64,000 bases of DNA from Bacteroidaceae bacterium (GTDB lineage: Bacteria > Bacteroidota > Bacteroidia > Bacteroidales > Bacteroidaceae). Every line of letters begins with the position of its first letter. Positions within the stretch are counted from its first letter, which is position 1. The translations under genes were made by a program, and so were the position numbers. The stretch lies in assembly GCA_017524545.1 (NCBI GenBank), contig JAFXVN010000016.1, positions 26,471 through 90,470 of the forward strand. The letters run 5' to 3'. Under the pieces are notes generated by a model. That model saw only the letters and a program-made list of their open reading frames with translations. It did no database searches and was not told the DNA's origin. Below are positions 1 to 7,744 of the stretch, piece after piece.

Positions 1-100
1 AACGCTTCAATGCGGAACTGCCCGACCGGACGGTCTGATAGTTCTGCTCTGTGGTGAAGCCCAGAGGCGACGTTATATTTGTGGACAACACATCAACCAT
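1..100 (-). CDS. beta-ketoacyl-ACP synthase, N-terminal fragment cut by window edge
   Basis: Reading the minus strand from an ATG at 98-100 gives MVDVLSTNITSPLGFT followed by about 17 more residues to the window edge with no stop. The pattern (short beta strand, then SPLG, then a charged stretch ending SGSSALK) is the usual N-terminus of ketosynthases in flexirubin/aryl-polyene clusters. The ATG lies 5 bp after the stop of the acyltransferase gene, so it is the next gene of the same operon. It would be a second ketosynthase beside the one at 3083-4306. The call rests on about 33 residues plus context; active-site residues are outside the window. Confidence 0.6.
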   Translation of the reverse strand, partial: MVDVLSTNITSPLGFTTEQNYQTVRSGSSALKR

Positions 101-105
101 AATCT

Positions 106-990
106 CTAATCCAAATACCAGAACTCAAAGTAGTTATACCATTGCGTCGGGTACTGCCGAACCCGCTTCTCCAGCTCGGCCACATACGCTTCGGAAAGCT
201 GCCGAATCTGCTCCTGGCGTGTGGCGGCTTTGTCGTAGCGCAGCGGGGCGACATATATCTTATAGCCCTTGGGCGATGTTTTCATCACATTGACCGCCAA
301 CACGTCGAGGCCGCGCATTGTGGCTACAGAGAAGGGGCCGAGGGGGAACTTGGCCTTTGCTCCGAGGAAGTCGTGCTCAATGTATTTAGGCGAGCCATTG
401 ATGCGGTCGGCAGGCATACTGACGATTTCGCCTTCGGCCAGTGCGCTGTCTATCTCGAAGAGGTGGCTCATGTCGGGCTTGGTGGTAATCATGCTGATGT
501 TCGTGCCGGCAAACATCTTGTCGCGGTTCTCCATGACGGATGCCTTCTCGCCAGCAAAGACCAGGGCGTTGAAGCGTTTGTTTTCTACCACAAGCGTATA
601 GCCTGCTATCTCGTAGTTGCCGATATGTGCGCTCAACTGGACAAAACCCTCCCTCTGCGCAGCGAGGTCAAGGAACATATCGTAGTTCTCTATCTCGATG
701 TCGAACTTTCTGCCGGCATACATGGCGAACTTGTCTATGACGACCTGTGCAAACAGGCAATGGTTGACGTATGTCTTCCATGTGGACTTCAACCTCCCGT
801 AACCCATGCGCTGGCGGAAGTAGCGGTAGGCTATGCCTCTGCTCGGGTTGAGCAACAAGCAGACAGGAATGACGAAGACGGCAGTGAAGACATACAGCAC
901 CCGTATGTCCATGTAGCGGAGCATGCGGATGAGCCACTTGTGCATCCAGTTGTTTCCGTACGTCGTGCCTGCCCACTTCTGTGCCGCCAT
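106..990 (-). CDS. LpxL/HtrB-like acyltransferase of the aryl-polyene cluster
   Basis: 294 aa. A hydrophobic helix at about residues 30-50 anchors the protein to the inner membrane. The motif SAHIGNYEIAG (about 120) resembles the HxxxxE/D catalytic motif of lysophospholipid/lipid A acyltransferases, here with H-x-x-N-x-E spacing. Family members move an acyl chain from ACP to a lipid acceptor. The adjacent ACP (gap 3 bp), methyltransferase and ketosynthases suggest it loads a polyketide-like aryl-polyene chain onto a glycolipid or lipid head group rather than making lipid A. This substrate is inference. The gene is translationally close to both neighbours, so one transcript is likely. Confidence 0.8.
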   Translation of the reverse strand: MAAQKWAGTTYGNNWMHKWLIRMLRYMDIRVLYVFTAVFVIPVCLLLNPSRGIAYRYFRQRMGYGRLKSTWKTYVNHCLFAQVVIDKFAMYAGRKFDIEIENYDMFLDLAAQREGFVQLSAHIGNYEIAGYTLVVENKRFNALVFAGEKASVMENRDKMFAGTNISMITTKPDMSHLFEIDSALAEGEIVSMPADRINGSPKYIEHDFLGAKAKFPLGPFSVATMRGLDVLAVNVMKTSPKGYKIYVAPLRYDKAATRQEQIRQLSEAYVAELEKRVRQYPTQWYNYFEFWYLD

Positions 991-993
991 TTT

Positions 994-1236
994 TTAGCCG
1001 ACCTTACTTTCTATATAATCACAGAACTTGGCAAATGTGTCCACACCTGCCATCTCCTCGGCTTTTAACTTGAACCCAAAGTTCTTTTCGACGATGACAA
1101 CAATATCGACAAAGTCGAGGCTGTCTATGCCCATATCCTCTTTGAGCCGGGCTTCTGGATAAATCTTTTCTTCGTCAATCTCAAGGTCTTCAATAAGAAA
1201 TTCTTTTACTTTTCCTTCAATCTCGTTTCGATTCAT
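994..1236 (-). CDS. acyl carrier protein of the aryl-polyene cluster
   Basis: 80 aa, acidic, of typical ACP size. The motif GIDSLDFVD at about residues 36-44 contains the serine that takes the 4'-phosphopantetheine arm. It would carry the growing polyene chain between the ketosynthases and the acyltransferase. The ATG follows a stretch of weak A/T-rich sequence. The stop is 3 bp before the acyltransferase start and the methyltransferase ends 36 bp upstream. It is probably a dedicated ACP rather than the fatty-acid ACP, because it sits among cluster genes and not next to fabF/fabD. Confidence 0.9.
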   Translation of the reverse strand: MNRNEIEGKVKEFLIEDLEIDEEKIYPEARLKEDMGIDSLDFVDIVVIVEKNFGFKLKAEEMAGVDTFAKFCDYIESKVG

Positions 1237-1272
1237 GTTTTATATAATTATGATTTTTCTTCCTTATAATCT

Positions 1273-2376
1273 CTAACCCTTTTTACAGACCATAATGCTA
1301 TGTCCCTGCCCCAGTCCGTCGTGGACGGCCTCTATCTCCAAACCCGCCTCACAGACAAGTCTCTTCATATCATCGCTATGGTACATCTTACTGTTGCCGT
1401 TGGCAATGGTTGTGAAATAGAGGCTGGTCATCGTCAAGCAAAAAGCGGCAGGCTCGAAGCGCTGGCGGTCCCAGAAAGTCTCCATGATGAAGAGCCGCGT
1501 TCCACTGCCCATAGCATTTCTGGCACGGGTCAGGATGCTGACGATTTCCTGTTCACTGAAACAATCGAGGAACTGTGACATCCAAATGGCATCCGGCCCG
1601 CCATCGCACAAAGGGAAGCGGACAGCCTTGTCAAGCAGGTTTATGCCAAAACCCTTGATACGGTCTGCACCGGGCTTGCCGGCAATATTCTCTTGCATCA
1701 TGCGTATCTGCTGCGGCAGGTCGAGAACTGTTACCTCCACATCCGCGTCGTAGGCAACGCACTGCAACGCCCACCTGCCCGTGTTGCCACCCACATCGTA
1801 AAGCGAACGGACGTTGTGCCCGCCCAAGACAATGCGCAGCGCTTCGGAGAAAGACGAGTCGCTGTAGAAGTGGTCGAAAGCGAACCAGCTGTCCTGCACT
1901 TGTTTGGGAAAGCTTGACAAGCCTTCATAAAGTGTGGGCCAGTCACCAAAATGTTTCAAACCAACAGGCCGACCCTCCTTCAGTGCCTCCTCCAGATGGA
2001 ACCATCCAAGGTAATTGACATCATGGTTGAAATCGATGTTCACCTTCGTCGCCAAATCGTTCAAAAGGAACCACCCTGTCTTGGAAATGCTATAGCGATC
2101 CTTTTCGGCATCAATCAGGACAATGCCGATGCTGAGCGATGCCTCCAGCAGGCATTTGACGGCATAAGTGGAAAGACCCGTCTTTTCCACGACTTCCACC
2201 TCGGTAAGCCCTTTATCGCTGTCGCGCAGCATGTCAAGGATGCCGAATTTCAGCATCAGCCTGGAGACTTGGAACACGATAGGCCCCCAGGCAATGAACT
2301 CCGCCTGTCGTTGCGCCTCACGTGCCGTCAGCTGCTCGGAGGTGTACCTCCGCTTTAGGTCGGGAAAGAGATTCAT
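1273..2376 (-). CDS. SAM-dependent O-methyltransferase of the aryl-polyene cluster
   Basis: 367 aa. The N-terminal half (about 1-170) is helical with a winged-helix-like dimerisation region, as in small-molecule O-methyltransferases. The C-terminal Rossmann half has SLYDVGGNTGRWA (about 190-202) as the SAM glycine-rich loop and EVTVLDLPQQ as the acidic strand end. In aryl-polyene clusters such an enzyme methylates the aryl head group. The position between the small secreted protein and the ACP on the same strand fits this. The substrate is inferred from the neighbourhood. Confidence 0.8.
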   Translation of the reverse strand: MNLFPDLKRRYTSEQLTAREAQRQAEFIAWGPIVFQVSRLMLKFGILDMLRDSDKGLTEVEVVEKTGLSTYAVKCLLEASLSIGIVLIDAEKDRYSISKTGWFLLNDLATKVNIDFNHDVNYLGWFHLEEALKEGRPVGLKHFGDWPTLYEGLSSFPKQVQDSWFAFDHFYSDSSFSEALRIVLGGHNVRSLYDVGGNTGRWALQCVAYDADVEVTVLDLPQQIRMMQENIAGKPGADRIKGFGINLLDKAVRFPLCDGGPDAIWMSQFLDCFSEQEIVSILTRARNAMGSGTRLFIMETFWDRQRFEPAAFCLTMTSLYFTTIANGNSKMYHSDDMKRLVCEAGLEIEAVHDGLGQGHSIMVCKKG

Positions 2377-2407
2377 AAAAATGCTTTAGATGCCTACCTG
2401 TATTCCA

Positions 2408-2965
2408 CTATTTTGCTTTATTGATAAGTTTTGCTAAATCACTTGCGAAATCCATGAAAGCCAGAATTCTACGCTGCTCATTGCTATAGGAGGATTGACC
2501 AGAGCAATCAAAATCAACTATTGCTATCACTTCCCTGTTGGCCTTAGAAACTACTTCTACAGTACCCTCCACGTATGCGCCACGAGCATAGCCACCAAGC
2601 ATAACTGCAGCAGCTGTACTTCCGTAATTAAACTTCTTCACATGAATGACAAATACGTATTGAGCATCGGCTGCCTCATCAGTAATCTTGGCAAATTTCT
2701 TACACTTCTTGTTGAAGACTTTACCAAATGCTAACTCACTGGCAGAAACTTCAGAGGGATAGTCCTTCTGCCAGTCTGAGCCTTTCTCTGCCAAAAAATC
2801 ATCCACGGACTTGCCTTCAATAAGCATTTCGTCATAATCCCAAGTCACTAAGACACGAGCCTCTGGATTCTTCAAGTCCGTCACAGAACCAGACTTCAAT
2901 TCAACATCCGCATAAGTAAACACTGATGCCATACATGCAACAGCAAGCACAAACAACTTTTTCAT
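2408..2965 (-). CDS. small secreted protein of unknown function
   Basis: 185 aa. The N-terminus MKKLFVLAVACMASVFTYA is a type I signal peptide with cleavage likely after TYA (about residue 19). The rest is a mixed alpha/beta domain with no motif I recognise; AAAVMLGGYARGAYVEGTVEVV is a short apolar segment, perhaps a beta hairpin. The gene lies inside the aryl-polyene cluster, but its function is unknown. A TAnnTTTG element at 3048-3055 would give a 5' UTR of about 75 nt. Confidence 0.65.
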   Translation of the reverse strand: MKKLFVLAVACMASVFTYADVELKSGSVTDLKNPEARVLVTWDYDEMLIEGKSVDDFLAEKGSDWQKDYPSEVSASELAFGKVFNKKCKKFAKITDEAADAQYVFVIHVKKFNYGSTAAAVMLGGYARGAYVEGTVEVVSKANREVIAIVDFDCSGQSSYSNEQRRILAFMDFASDLAKLINKAK

Positions 2966-3047
2966 AATAATTAAAATTAAATAGTTATATAAGTTTATTT
3001 AACACGTTGACGGAATCATCTACCATTGTCACCACTGCTGCCACAGC

Positions 3048-3055
3048 CAAAGATA
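3048..3055 (-). promoter_or_regulatory. TAnnTTTG promoter element upstream of the 2408-2965 gene
   Basis: The minus strand reads TATCTTTG, the Bacteroidetes -7 consensus. It points at the secreted-protein gene starting at 2965. It may restart transcription for the methyltransferase-ACP-acyltransferase part of the cluster. Confidence 0.5.
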
Positions 3056-3082
3056 ATAATGTGTGCTTTATAGTTGCGCGTT

Positions 3083-4306
3083 TTATGGTTTACTGATTAT
3101 CAATGCGCTGTTTGTCCCGCCGAAGCCAAAGGAATTGCTCAGGACGGTTCGAATCTCTGTTTCTGTTGTTTTAGTGGCGATGTTGAGCTTCTCTGAATAC
3201 TCATCGGGATTTTCGAAGTTGATATTGGGTGCCACGAAATTATTCTGCATCATGATGAGGGAATAGACTACCTCGCTGGCTCCAGCCATCCAACATTCGT
3301 GACCTGTCATGCCTTTGGTACTGCTGATGAGTGCATGCTGGCTATGAAAGAGACGGTCAAGAGCGATGGCCTCATACATGTCTCCCTGGCGGGTTGACGT
3401 GGCATGGGCATTGATATAGTCGATACTAGAAGGTTCCATGCCTGCATCCTTCATTGCCCGTGACATAGCTCTGACACAACCTTCGTCGCTTGGCTGGCTG
3501 ATGACTACAGTTCCGTTAGACGAGAAGCCATAGCCTTCAACCTCTGCCAAGATGTTTGCCCCGCGAGCCTTAGCGTGGTCGTAGTCTTCAAGAACCAACG
3601 CAGCCGCGCCGCCGCTTGGCACCAGTCCGTCACGGTCACGGTCGAAAGGACGGCTGGCTCTGGCCGGTTCGTCCATGCGCCTAGAAAAAGCACCAATGGC
3701 ATCAAACGATGCCATACTGTAAAAATTCGTCTCCTGAGCACCGCCACACAGAACCGCTTCTTGCAATCCCTGCTTGATAAGCATATATGCCAATCCTATG
3801 GAATGACTACCACTTGCACATGCCGCACTGACACTGAAATTCACGCCTCTGAGGTGGAAAACCGTACTCATATTCATGTTGACAGTGGAATTCATGGACT
3901 GGAAAATGTAGTTTTGGCCGAGCAATTCGGTGTCACGTTTCTCCTCCATTATCTTGGCAGCTTCTATAACAGGTTTGGCCGAGGAGTCGTTGCCAAAGAT
4001 ACAACCAACTTCATTTCCGAGCAGATAGTCATCATCCATTTGCGCCATACGAAACGCTTCAAGGCTTGCCATGTAGGCATATTCCGCCTCCTCAGAGAAA
4101 CCTCGGCGGAGATGACGGTCAAGAAGTCCCTTCAGTATCGGAGTCTTTACTAAGCCCATGAGTCCTGAACGATAACCATAATCCAGCCTATCATTATCCA
4201 GAACGATGCCTGACCGCCCCTTACGAAGTGATTCTTCCACCTCAACAACACTTGTCCCCAGGCACGACCAAATGCCCATTCCCGTTATTACCACTCGATT
4301 TGCCAT
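3083..4306 (-). CDS. beta-ketoacyl-ACP synthase (FabF-like) of the aryl-polyene cluster
   Basis: 407 aa, full length for a KAS I/II enzyme. The N-terminus VVITGMGIWSCLG is typical. The catalytic cysteine lies in SAACASGSHS (about 166-175), and the two histidines in NAHATSTRQGD (about 305) and KGMTGHECWMAGASE (about 340). The C-terminus NSFGFGGTNSALI is the conserved FGGTN loop. It catalyses decarboxylative condensation with malonyl-ACP. With the second ketosynthase starting at position 100 it probably forms the elongation complex of the polyene. It has its own TATCTTTG promoter at 4373-4380. Confidence 0.9.
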   Translation of the reverse strand: MANRVVITGMGIWSCLGTSVVEVEESLRKGRSGIVLDNDRLDYGYRSGLMGLVKTPILKGLLDRHLRRGFSEEAEYAYMASLEAFRMAQMDDDYLLGNEVGCIFGNDSSAKPVIEAAKIMEEKRDTELLGQNYIFQSMNSTVNMNMSTVFHLRGVNFSVSAACASGSHSIGLAYMLIKQGLQEAVLCGGAQETNFYSMASFDAIGAFSRRMDEPARASRPFDRDRDGLVPSGGAAALVLEDYDHAKARGANILAEVEGYGFSSNGTVVISQPSDEGCVRAMSRAMKDAGMEPSSIDYINAHATSTRQGDMYEAIALDRLFHSQHALISSTKGMTGHECWMAGASEVVYSLIMMQNNFVAPNINFENPDEYSEKLNIATKTTETEIRTVLSNSFGFGGTNSALIISKP

Positions 4307-4320
4307 CTCGCTGTTTGCTG

Positions 4321-4341
4321 CTATAGTATATACTACTATAG
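4321..4341. promoter_or_regulatory. perfect inverted repeat, possible operator for the ketosynthase gene
   Basis: The 8-bp arms CTATAGTA and TACTATAG flank a 5-bp spacer. It lies 15 bp before the ketosynthase ATG and about 30 bp downstream of its promoter element, a position suited to a repressor site or an mRNA hairpin. No regulator is identified. Confidence 0.4.
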
Positions 4342-4372
4342 TATTTCGTGCTTACTACAATACTTTTTTTTG

Positions 4373-4380
4373 CAAAGATA
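4373..4380 (-). promoter_or_regulatory. TAnnTTTG promoter of the aryl-polyene ketosynthase gene
   Basis: TATCTTTG on the minus strand, 67 bp upstream of the ketosynthase ATG. Confidence 0.6.
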
Positions 4381-4497
4381 TGCTTTTTTGTTGAAATGAC
4401 AAACGCCACACCCTTTTTTCATCATTTATTATACTCTTTATGCAATTTCTGTACCCCTGTCAGCATCAATAGACTTAGTATTATTTGTCAAGTAACG

Positions 4498-4654
4498 AAA
4501 AAAGAGGCCGAAGCCTCTCTTTTTGGTAACCCGCTTGGGGCTCGTTCCGGCTTTGCCGCCTGAACGATAGTGAAGAACCCTTGGGTGAGAGCCACATGCG
4601 GGGAAACAAAAAAGAGGCCGAAGCCTCTCTTTTTGGTAACCCGCTTGGGGCTCG
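4498..4654. repeat. 47-bp direct duplication of tRNA-Lys 3' end plus terminator
   Basis: Positions 4498-4544 and 4608-4654 are identical over 47 bp. Each copy holds the terminator hairpin (AGAGGC stem, UUCG loop on the minus strand) and the last 20 or so bases of tRNA-Lys, including CCA. Only the second copy continues into an intact tRNA. The 63 bp between the copies are unrelated to tRNA. This is the layout left by a site-specific integration at a tRNA 3' end followed by loss of the element, or by tandem duplication and deletion. Confidence 0.75.
4608..4633 (-). terminator. rho-independent terminator of tRNA-Lys
   Basis: On the minus strand: AGAGGC, TTCG tetraloop, GCCTCT, then six or more Ts, directly after the tRNA CCA end. 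A second identical copy lies at 4498-4523. Confidence 0.75.
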
Positions 4655-4709
4655 AACCCAAGACCCCCACATTAAAAGTGTGATGCTCTACCAACTGAGC
4701 TAGCGAGTC
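4634..4709 (-). tRNA. tRNA-Lys (UUU)
   Basis: 76 nt on the minus strand with an encoded CCA end. The acceptor stem is GACTCGC with GCGGGTT. The D arm is GCTC/GAGC with an AGTTGGTA loop. The anticodon stem is TCACA/TGTGG with loop CTTTTAA, so the anticodon is UUU. The T arm is TTGGG/CCCAA with loop TTCGAGC. It is preceded by a TACCTTTG promoter at 4743-4750 and followed by a UUCG-loop terminator. Confidence 0.95.
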
Positions 4710-4742
4710 AACCTATATGCAAACTTTTTCCATTTGCGGCTG

Positions 4743-4750
4743 CAAAGGTA
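4743..4750 (-). promoter_or_regulatory. TAnnTTTG promoter of tRNA-Lys
   Basis: TACCTTTG on the minus strand, about 34 bp before the tRNA 5' end. Confidence 0.6.
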
Positions 4751-4869
4751 CAACAAAAAGTGAAAAGGGAAAAGGGAAAAGGGAAAAATTATTTGCTATC
4801 CTGCGTTTTTTTGTCATTCGGGCTTGGTTTTGAGGGTTTTCAGGCAAGGAAGAAAGCCAAGATAAAACG

Positions 4870-5025
4870 CCTGCAAAGTTTTTATGGCCTGCTATAAAAG
4901 TCCACGCAGCACGGCACATAATTATTTTCAAGGCTTGGAAATATATTTTCAAAGCTTGATAATATATTTTCACGGCTTGATAATATATTTTCAAGCCTTG
5001 AAAATAGTTTGTAGGCTCGCTGCGC
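4870..5025 (-). repeat. dispersed repeat with 21-bp near-palindromic units, copy A
   Basis: Contains several A/T-rich units of the form TATTTTCAAAGCTTGATAATA, with flanks resembling those of copies at 31822-32131 and 51974-52265 but in the opposite orientation (ACTTTTATAG on one side, AGCCTACAAACTATTTTC on the other, read on the minus strand). It fills the gap between tRNA-Lys and the exporter gene. No convincing protein is encoded; the apparent YYQALKIYYQ peptides come from the repeat itself. Confidence 0.7.
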
Positions 5026-5051
5026 AGGGTTTTGCAACGTGGAGCAGGAGG

Positions 5052-6152
5052 TTATTCAGCAGGGGTCTGTTCGCCTCCATCCGTTTCCTTGAGGATGAAG
5101 CGGCGGTAGTAGGAGATGAGCAGCGTGGTGAGGGGCAGGGCGATGATGAGTCCGATGATGCCCAGCAGACTGCCCCAGACGGAGAGGCTCAACAGGATGA
5201 CGGCGGGGTTCAAGCCCATGACGTGCCCCATGATGCGGGGCGTGAGGATGACATCCTGAATGGTCTGCACGACAGCGAAAACGATGAGGGCGCAAAGGAG
5301 AATCACCCAGAAGTTCTGCCCCGTGTCGGCAGCCTTGACCAAAGCCAGCAGGATGGTGGGAATGAAGCCCACAAGCTGCAGGTAGGGGATGAGGTTGAGC
5401 AGCCCGATGAAAAGCCCCAGGCCAATCGCCATCGGGAAGTCGATGATGAGGAAACCGATGCTGAAGAGGATGCCGACCAGCAGGGCAATGAGCGACTGCC
5501 CACGGAAATAGGCGTTCATGCCATTCTTGACATCCTCCACCACCATGCCCGTGAACTCGCGCTTGCTGGCAGGGATGAAACGAATCCACCCCTCCGAAAT
5601 CTTCTCATAGTCCATCAGGATGAAGAACAGATAGAGCACGACGACAAGGCTGCCCAGCAGTCCGATGGCGAAGTTGATGGTGCCGGAGAGGAAGTCCCAA
5701 GCCTGAAGCAAGAGGTTCTCTGCAGCATCCACCACACTGCTGTGCTGTATGAGCTTCATCAGAGAATCGTCGCTGGCATAGCTCTCCAGCATCTTCTGAA
5801 TGCTTATGAAAAACTCGGACGAGGCAAGGGTGTCGTGGAAATAAACGCTGATGAACTCTGCCATGCGGATGCTTTCCTTGATGAGGGGCGGCACGACGAG
5901 GGCAACCACCAGCCCGAGTACCGCCAGAACGACAATCAGTGCCACGGCAATGCTCACAACGCGGAAACGCAGGCGGCACTTGTTCTGCAGGAAGAGGACG
6001 AAGGGATAAATCATGTACGCCAGTATCCATGCGATGAAGAAAGGCAGCAGCACGCTCGACAGGCGGTTGGTGAGCAGCACAAGCCCAATCGCTATAAGCA
6101 CCGCGATGAGCCAACGCACCACGCGGTCGAAAGTAATCTCACGTTCTAACAT
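5052..6152 (-). CDS. AI-2E family (PerM/TqsA-like) membrane transporter
   Basis: 366 aa. Two hydrophobic helices fill residues 12-50, a third lies at about 63-90, a soluble helical region at about 95-145, and four or five further helices follow at about 155-345. The segment FIGLLNLIPYLQLVGFIPT matches the conserved N-P-Y region of the family. Members are exporters or channels in the inner membrane; substrates differ (autoinducer-2, Na+/Li+ antiport) and none can be assigned here. The gene lies 37 bp downstream of tdk on the same strand, linked by a REP-like element and a 33-bp A/T-rich linker that also occurs at 38511-38543. Confidence 0.85.
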   Translation of the reverse strand: MLEREITFDRVVRWLIAVLIAIGLVLLTNRLSSVLLPFFIAWILAYMIYPFVLFLQNKCRLRFRVVSIAVALIVVLAVLGLVVALVVPPLIKESIRMAEFISVYFHDTLASSEFFISIQKMLESYASDDSLMKLIQHSSVVDAAENLLLQAWDFLSGTINFAIGLLGSLVVVLYLFFILMDYEKISEGWIRFIPASKREFTGMVVEDVKNGMNAYFRGQSLIALLVGILFSIGFLIIDFPMAIGLGLFIGLLNLIPYLQLVGFIPTILLALVKAADTGQNFWVILLCALIVFAVVQTIQDVILTPRIMGHVMGLNPAVILLSLSVWGSLLGIIGLIIALPLTTLLISYYRRFILKETDGGEQTPAE

Positions 6153-6158
6153 CTACTC

Positions 6159-6229
6159 ATTTACTATTTGACGATTTACGATTTACAATTTAATCATTTC
6201 TCTCCCCCAAGGGGGAGCTGGAGGGGGCT
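6159..6229 (-). repeat. composite REP-like palindrome plus 33-bp GTAAAT linker
   Basis: On the minus strand a GC-rich REP (GCCCCCTCC, then CTCCCCC/GGGGGAG hairpin, 6201-6229) encodes the last residues of tdk. It is followed by a 33-bp linker made of GTAAATCGTAAATCG-type units (6159-6191) and then the transporter start codon. The identical 33-bp linker occurs after a REP at 38511-38543. Confidence 0.75.
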
Positions 6230-6798
6230 ACTTGTTTATAGCACTCGCGGCAAAGCGGCTCGTACTCCTGCTTTTCGCCAAGCATCACCTGCTTGTCTCC
6301 TGCCACGATGCGGTGGCTGACGTATGCCAAGGCACCGCAACGGACGCAGATGGCATGTACCTTCGTCACCTCGTCGGCTATGGCGCAGAGCTGGGGCATA
6401 GGGCCGAAGGGCTGCCCTTTGAAGTCGAGGTCCAGACCGGCCACAATGACGCGGATGCCTCTGGAAGCCAACTCATTGCACACCTCCACAATATGCTCGT
6501 CGAAGAACTGTGCCTCGTCGATGCCCACCACATCGCTCTCCTGCCCCATGAGCAGGATGCTTGCCGAGGAATCGACAGGCGTGGAAAGGATGCTGTTGCC
6601 CTCGTGGCTGACCACCTCCTCCTCGCTGTAGCGGACATCGATGGCCGGCTTGAATATCTCCACTCTCTGCTTTGCAAACTGTGCACGGCGGAGGCGGCGG
6701 ATAAGCTCCTCCGTCTTGCCTGAGAACATCGAGCCGCACACGACCTCCACACGGCCTCGGCGCATCATCTCGCCACTGCTTGAACCTACGTCTTTCAT
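6190..6798 (-). CDS. tdk: thymidine kinase
   Basis: 202 aa, type II thymidine kinase. The P-loop [11 protein letters not shown] lies at about residues 22-32, the DEAQFF Walker-B segment at about 93-98, and the lasso/zinc region has CVRCG and CREC (about 152-186). It phosphorylates thymidine with ATP in the pyrimidine salvage pathway. The C-terminal [12 protein letters not shown] is encoded by a REP-like element and is probably not part of the fold. The start is supported by a TATATTTG promoter element at 6821-6828, about 23 bp upstream. Confidence 0.95.
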   Translation of the reverse strand: MKDVGSSSGEMMRRGRVEVVCGSMFSGKTEELIRRLRRAQFAKQRVEIFKPAIDVRYSEEEVVSHEGNSILSTPVDSSASILLMGQESDVVGIDEAQFFDEHIVEVCNELASRGIRVIVAGLDLDFKGQPFGPMPQLCAIADEVTKVHAICVRCGALAYVSHRIVAGDKQVMLGEKQEYEPLCRECYKQVAPSSSPLGERND

Positions 6799-6820
6799 CT
6801 TGTTTTGCTTTTTTCAGCCA

Positions 6821-6828
6821 CAAATATA
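6821..6828 (-). promoter_or_regulatory. TAnnTTTG promoter of tdk
   Basis: TATATTTG on the minus strand, 22 bp before the tdk ATG; it would also serve the transporter gene downstream. Confidence 0.5.
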
Positions 6829-6922
6829 CAAAGAAATTAAGAATTAAGAGTGAAGAGAGAAGAAAAAGACAAAAAAACAAAAAAACTATGAACTATGAAC
6901 TATGAACTATGAACTTTTTTCG

Positions 6923-6930
6923 TATCTTTG
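6923..6930 (+). promoter_or_regulatory. TAnnTTTG promoter of rsmI
   Basis: TATCTTTG 27 bp before the rsmI ATG. It directly follows a run of the 9-bp repeat AACTATGAA (about 6890-6915). Confidence 0.65.
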
Positions 6931-6957
6931 CATCCGCGATATATATTATAATAAGGT

Positions 6958-7668
6958 ATGGGGACACTCTACTTGGTACCGACTCCTGTAGGCAATCTGG
7001 AGGACATCACGATGCGGGCGCTCAAGGTGCTGCGCGAGGCCGACCTCATCCTCGCCGAAGACACACGCACAAGCGGCAACCTGCTCCGACACTTCGACAT
7101 CAAGAATGCCATGCTATCCTACCATAAGTTCAACGAGCACAAGACGGTGGAGGGCATCGTGGAGCGTCTGCTTGCCGGGCAGACAATCGCCGTCGTCAGC
7201 GACGCAGGCACGCCGGGCATCAGCGACCCGGGGTTCCTCGTGGCCCGCGAAGCCATCCGAGCCGGCATAGAGGTCATCACCCTGCCCGGCGCCACAGCCT
7301 TCGTGCCGGCACTGGTGAGCAGCGGCCTGCCCTGCGACCGCTTCTGCTTCGAGGGCTTCCTGCCACAGAAGAAAGGACGGCAGACACGCCTGCAGGCCCT
7401 CGCCGAGGAGACACGCACCATGATATTCTACGAGTCGCCGCACCGCATCGTGAAGGCCCTCGCACAATTCATCGAGGTCTTCGGCCCGGAACGGCAAGTC
7501 AGCGTCTGCCGCGAGATAAGCAAGGTGCACGAAGAGAGCGTGCGCGGCACGCTCCTGGAAGTCTTGCAGCACTTCACCGAGACAGAACCCCGAGGGGAGT
7601 TCGTGATAGTGGTAGGTGGGGCCTCCCCCAGCCCCTCCAAAGGAGGGGTGAACGAAACAGAGAACTGA
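6958..7668 (+). CDS. rsmI: 16S rRNA (cytidine-1402 2'-O)-methyltransferase
   Basis: 236 aa. The N-terminus GTLYLVPTPVGNLEDITMRA is the family signature, followed by LAEDTRTSG, SDAGTPGISDPG (about 81-92) and the SAM-binding LPGATAFVPAL region. It methylates C1402 of 16S rRNA in the ribosomal P site. The last 15 or so residues (SPSPSKGG and following) are encoded by a REP-like element and extend beyond the usual end. Own promoter at 6923-6930; the A/C-rich gap of 76 bp to the next gene holds a second, inverted REP. Confidence 0.95.
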   Translation: MGTLYLVPTPVGNLEDITMRALKVLREADLILAEDTRTSGNLLRHFDIKNAMLSYHKFNEHKTVEGIVERLLAGQTIAVVSDAGTPGISDPGFLVAREAIRAGIEVITLPGATAFVPALVSSGLPCDRFCFEGFLPQKKGRQTRLQALAEETRTMIFYESPHRIVKALAQFIEVFGPERQVSVCREISKVHEESVRGTLLEVLQHFTETEPRGEFVIVVGGASPSPSKGGVNETEN

Positions 7669-7728
7669 AAGAATCAATAATAAATGTGCCAACCTTTCAC
7701 CCCTCCTTTGGAGGGGCTGGGGGAGGCT
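7621..7728. repeat. inverted pair of REP-like elements (rsmI 3' end)
   Basis: 7621-7650 reads GCCTCCCCCAGCCCCTCC, then AAAGGAGGGG. 7698-7728 is its reverse complement with a 47-bp spacer. The two can form one long stem or two separate hairpins, as in BIMEs. The first copy is translated as the tail of RsmI. Confidence 0.85.
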
Positions 7729-7744
7729 AAAGGTATTTATCATT

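Noticed and set aside
4481-4694. Two minus-strand frames across the tRNA-Lys area
   Set aside because: They translate the tRNA, its terminator and the duplicated copy; no protein character.
4884-6149. Plus-strand open frame of 421 codons across the transporter gene
   Set aside because: It lies opposite the AI-2E-type transporter and has the low-complexity His/Glu/Asp composition of an antisense frame.
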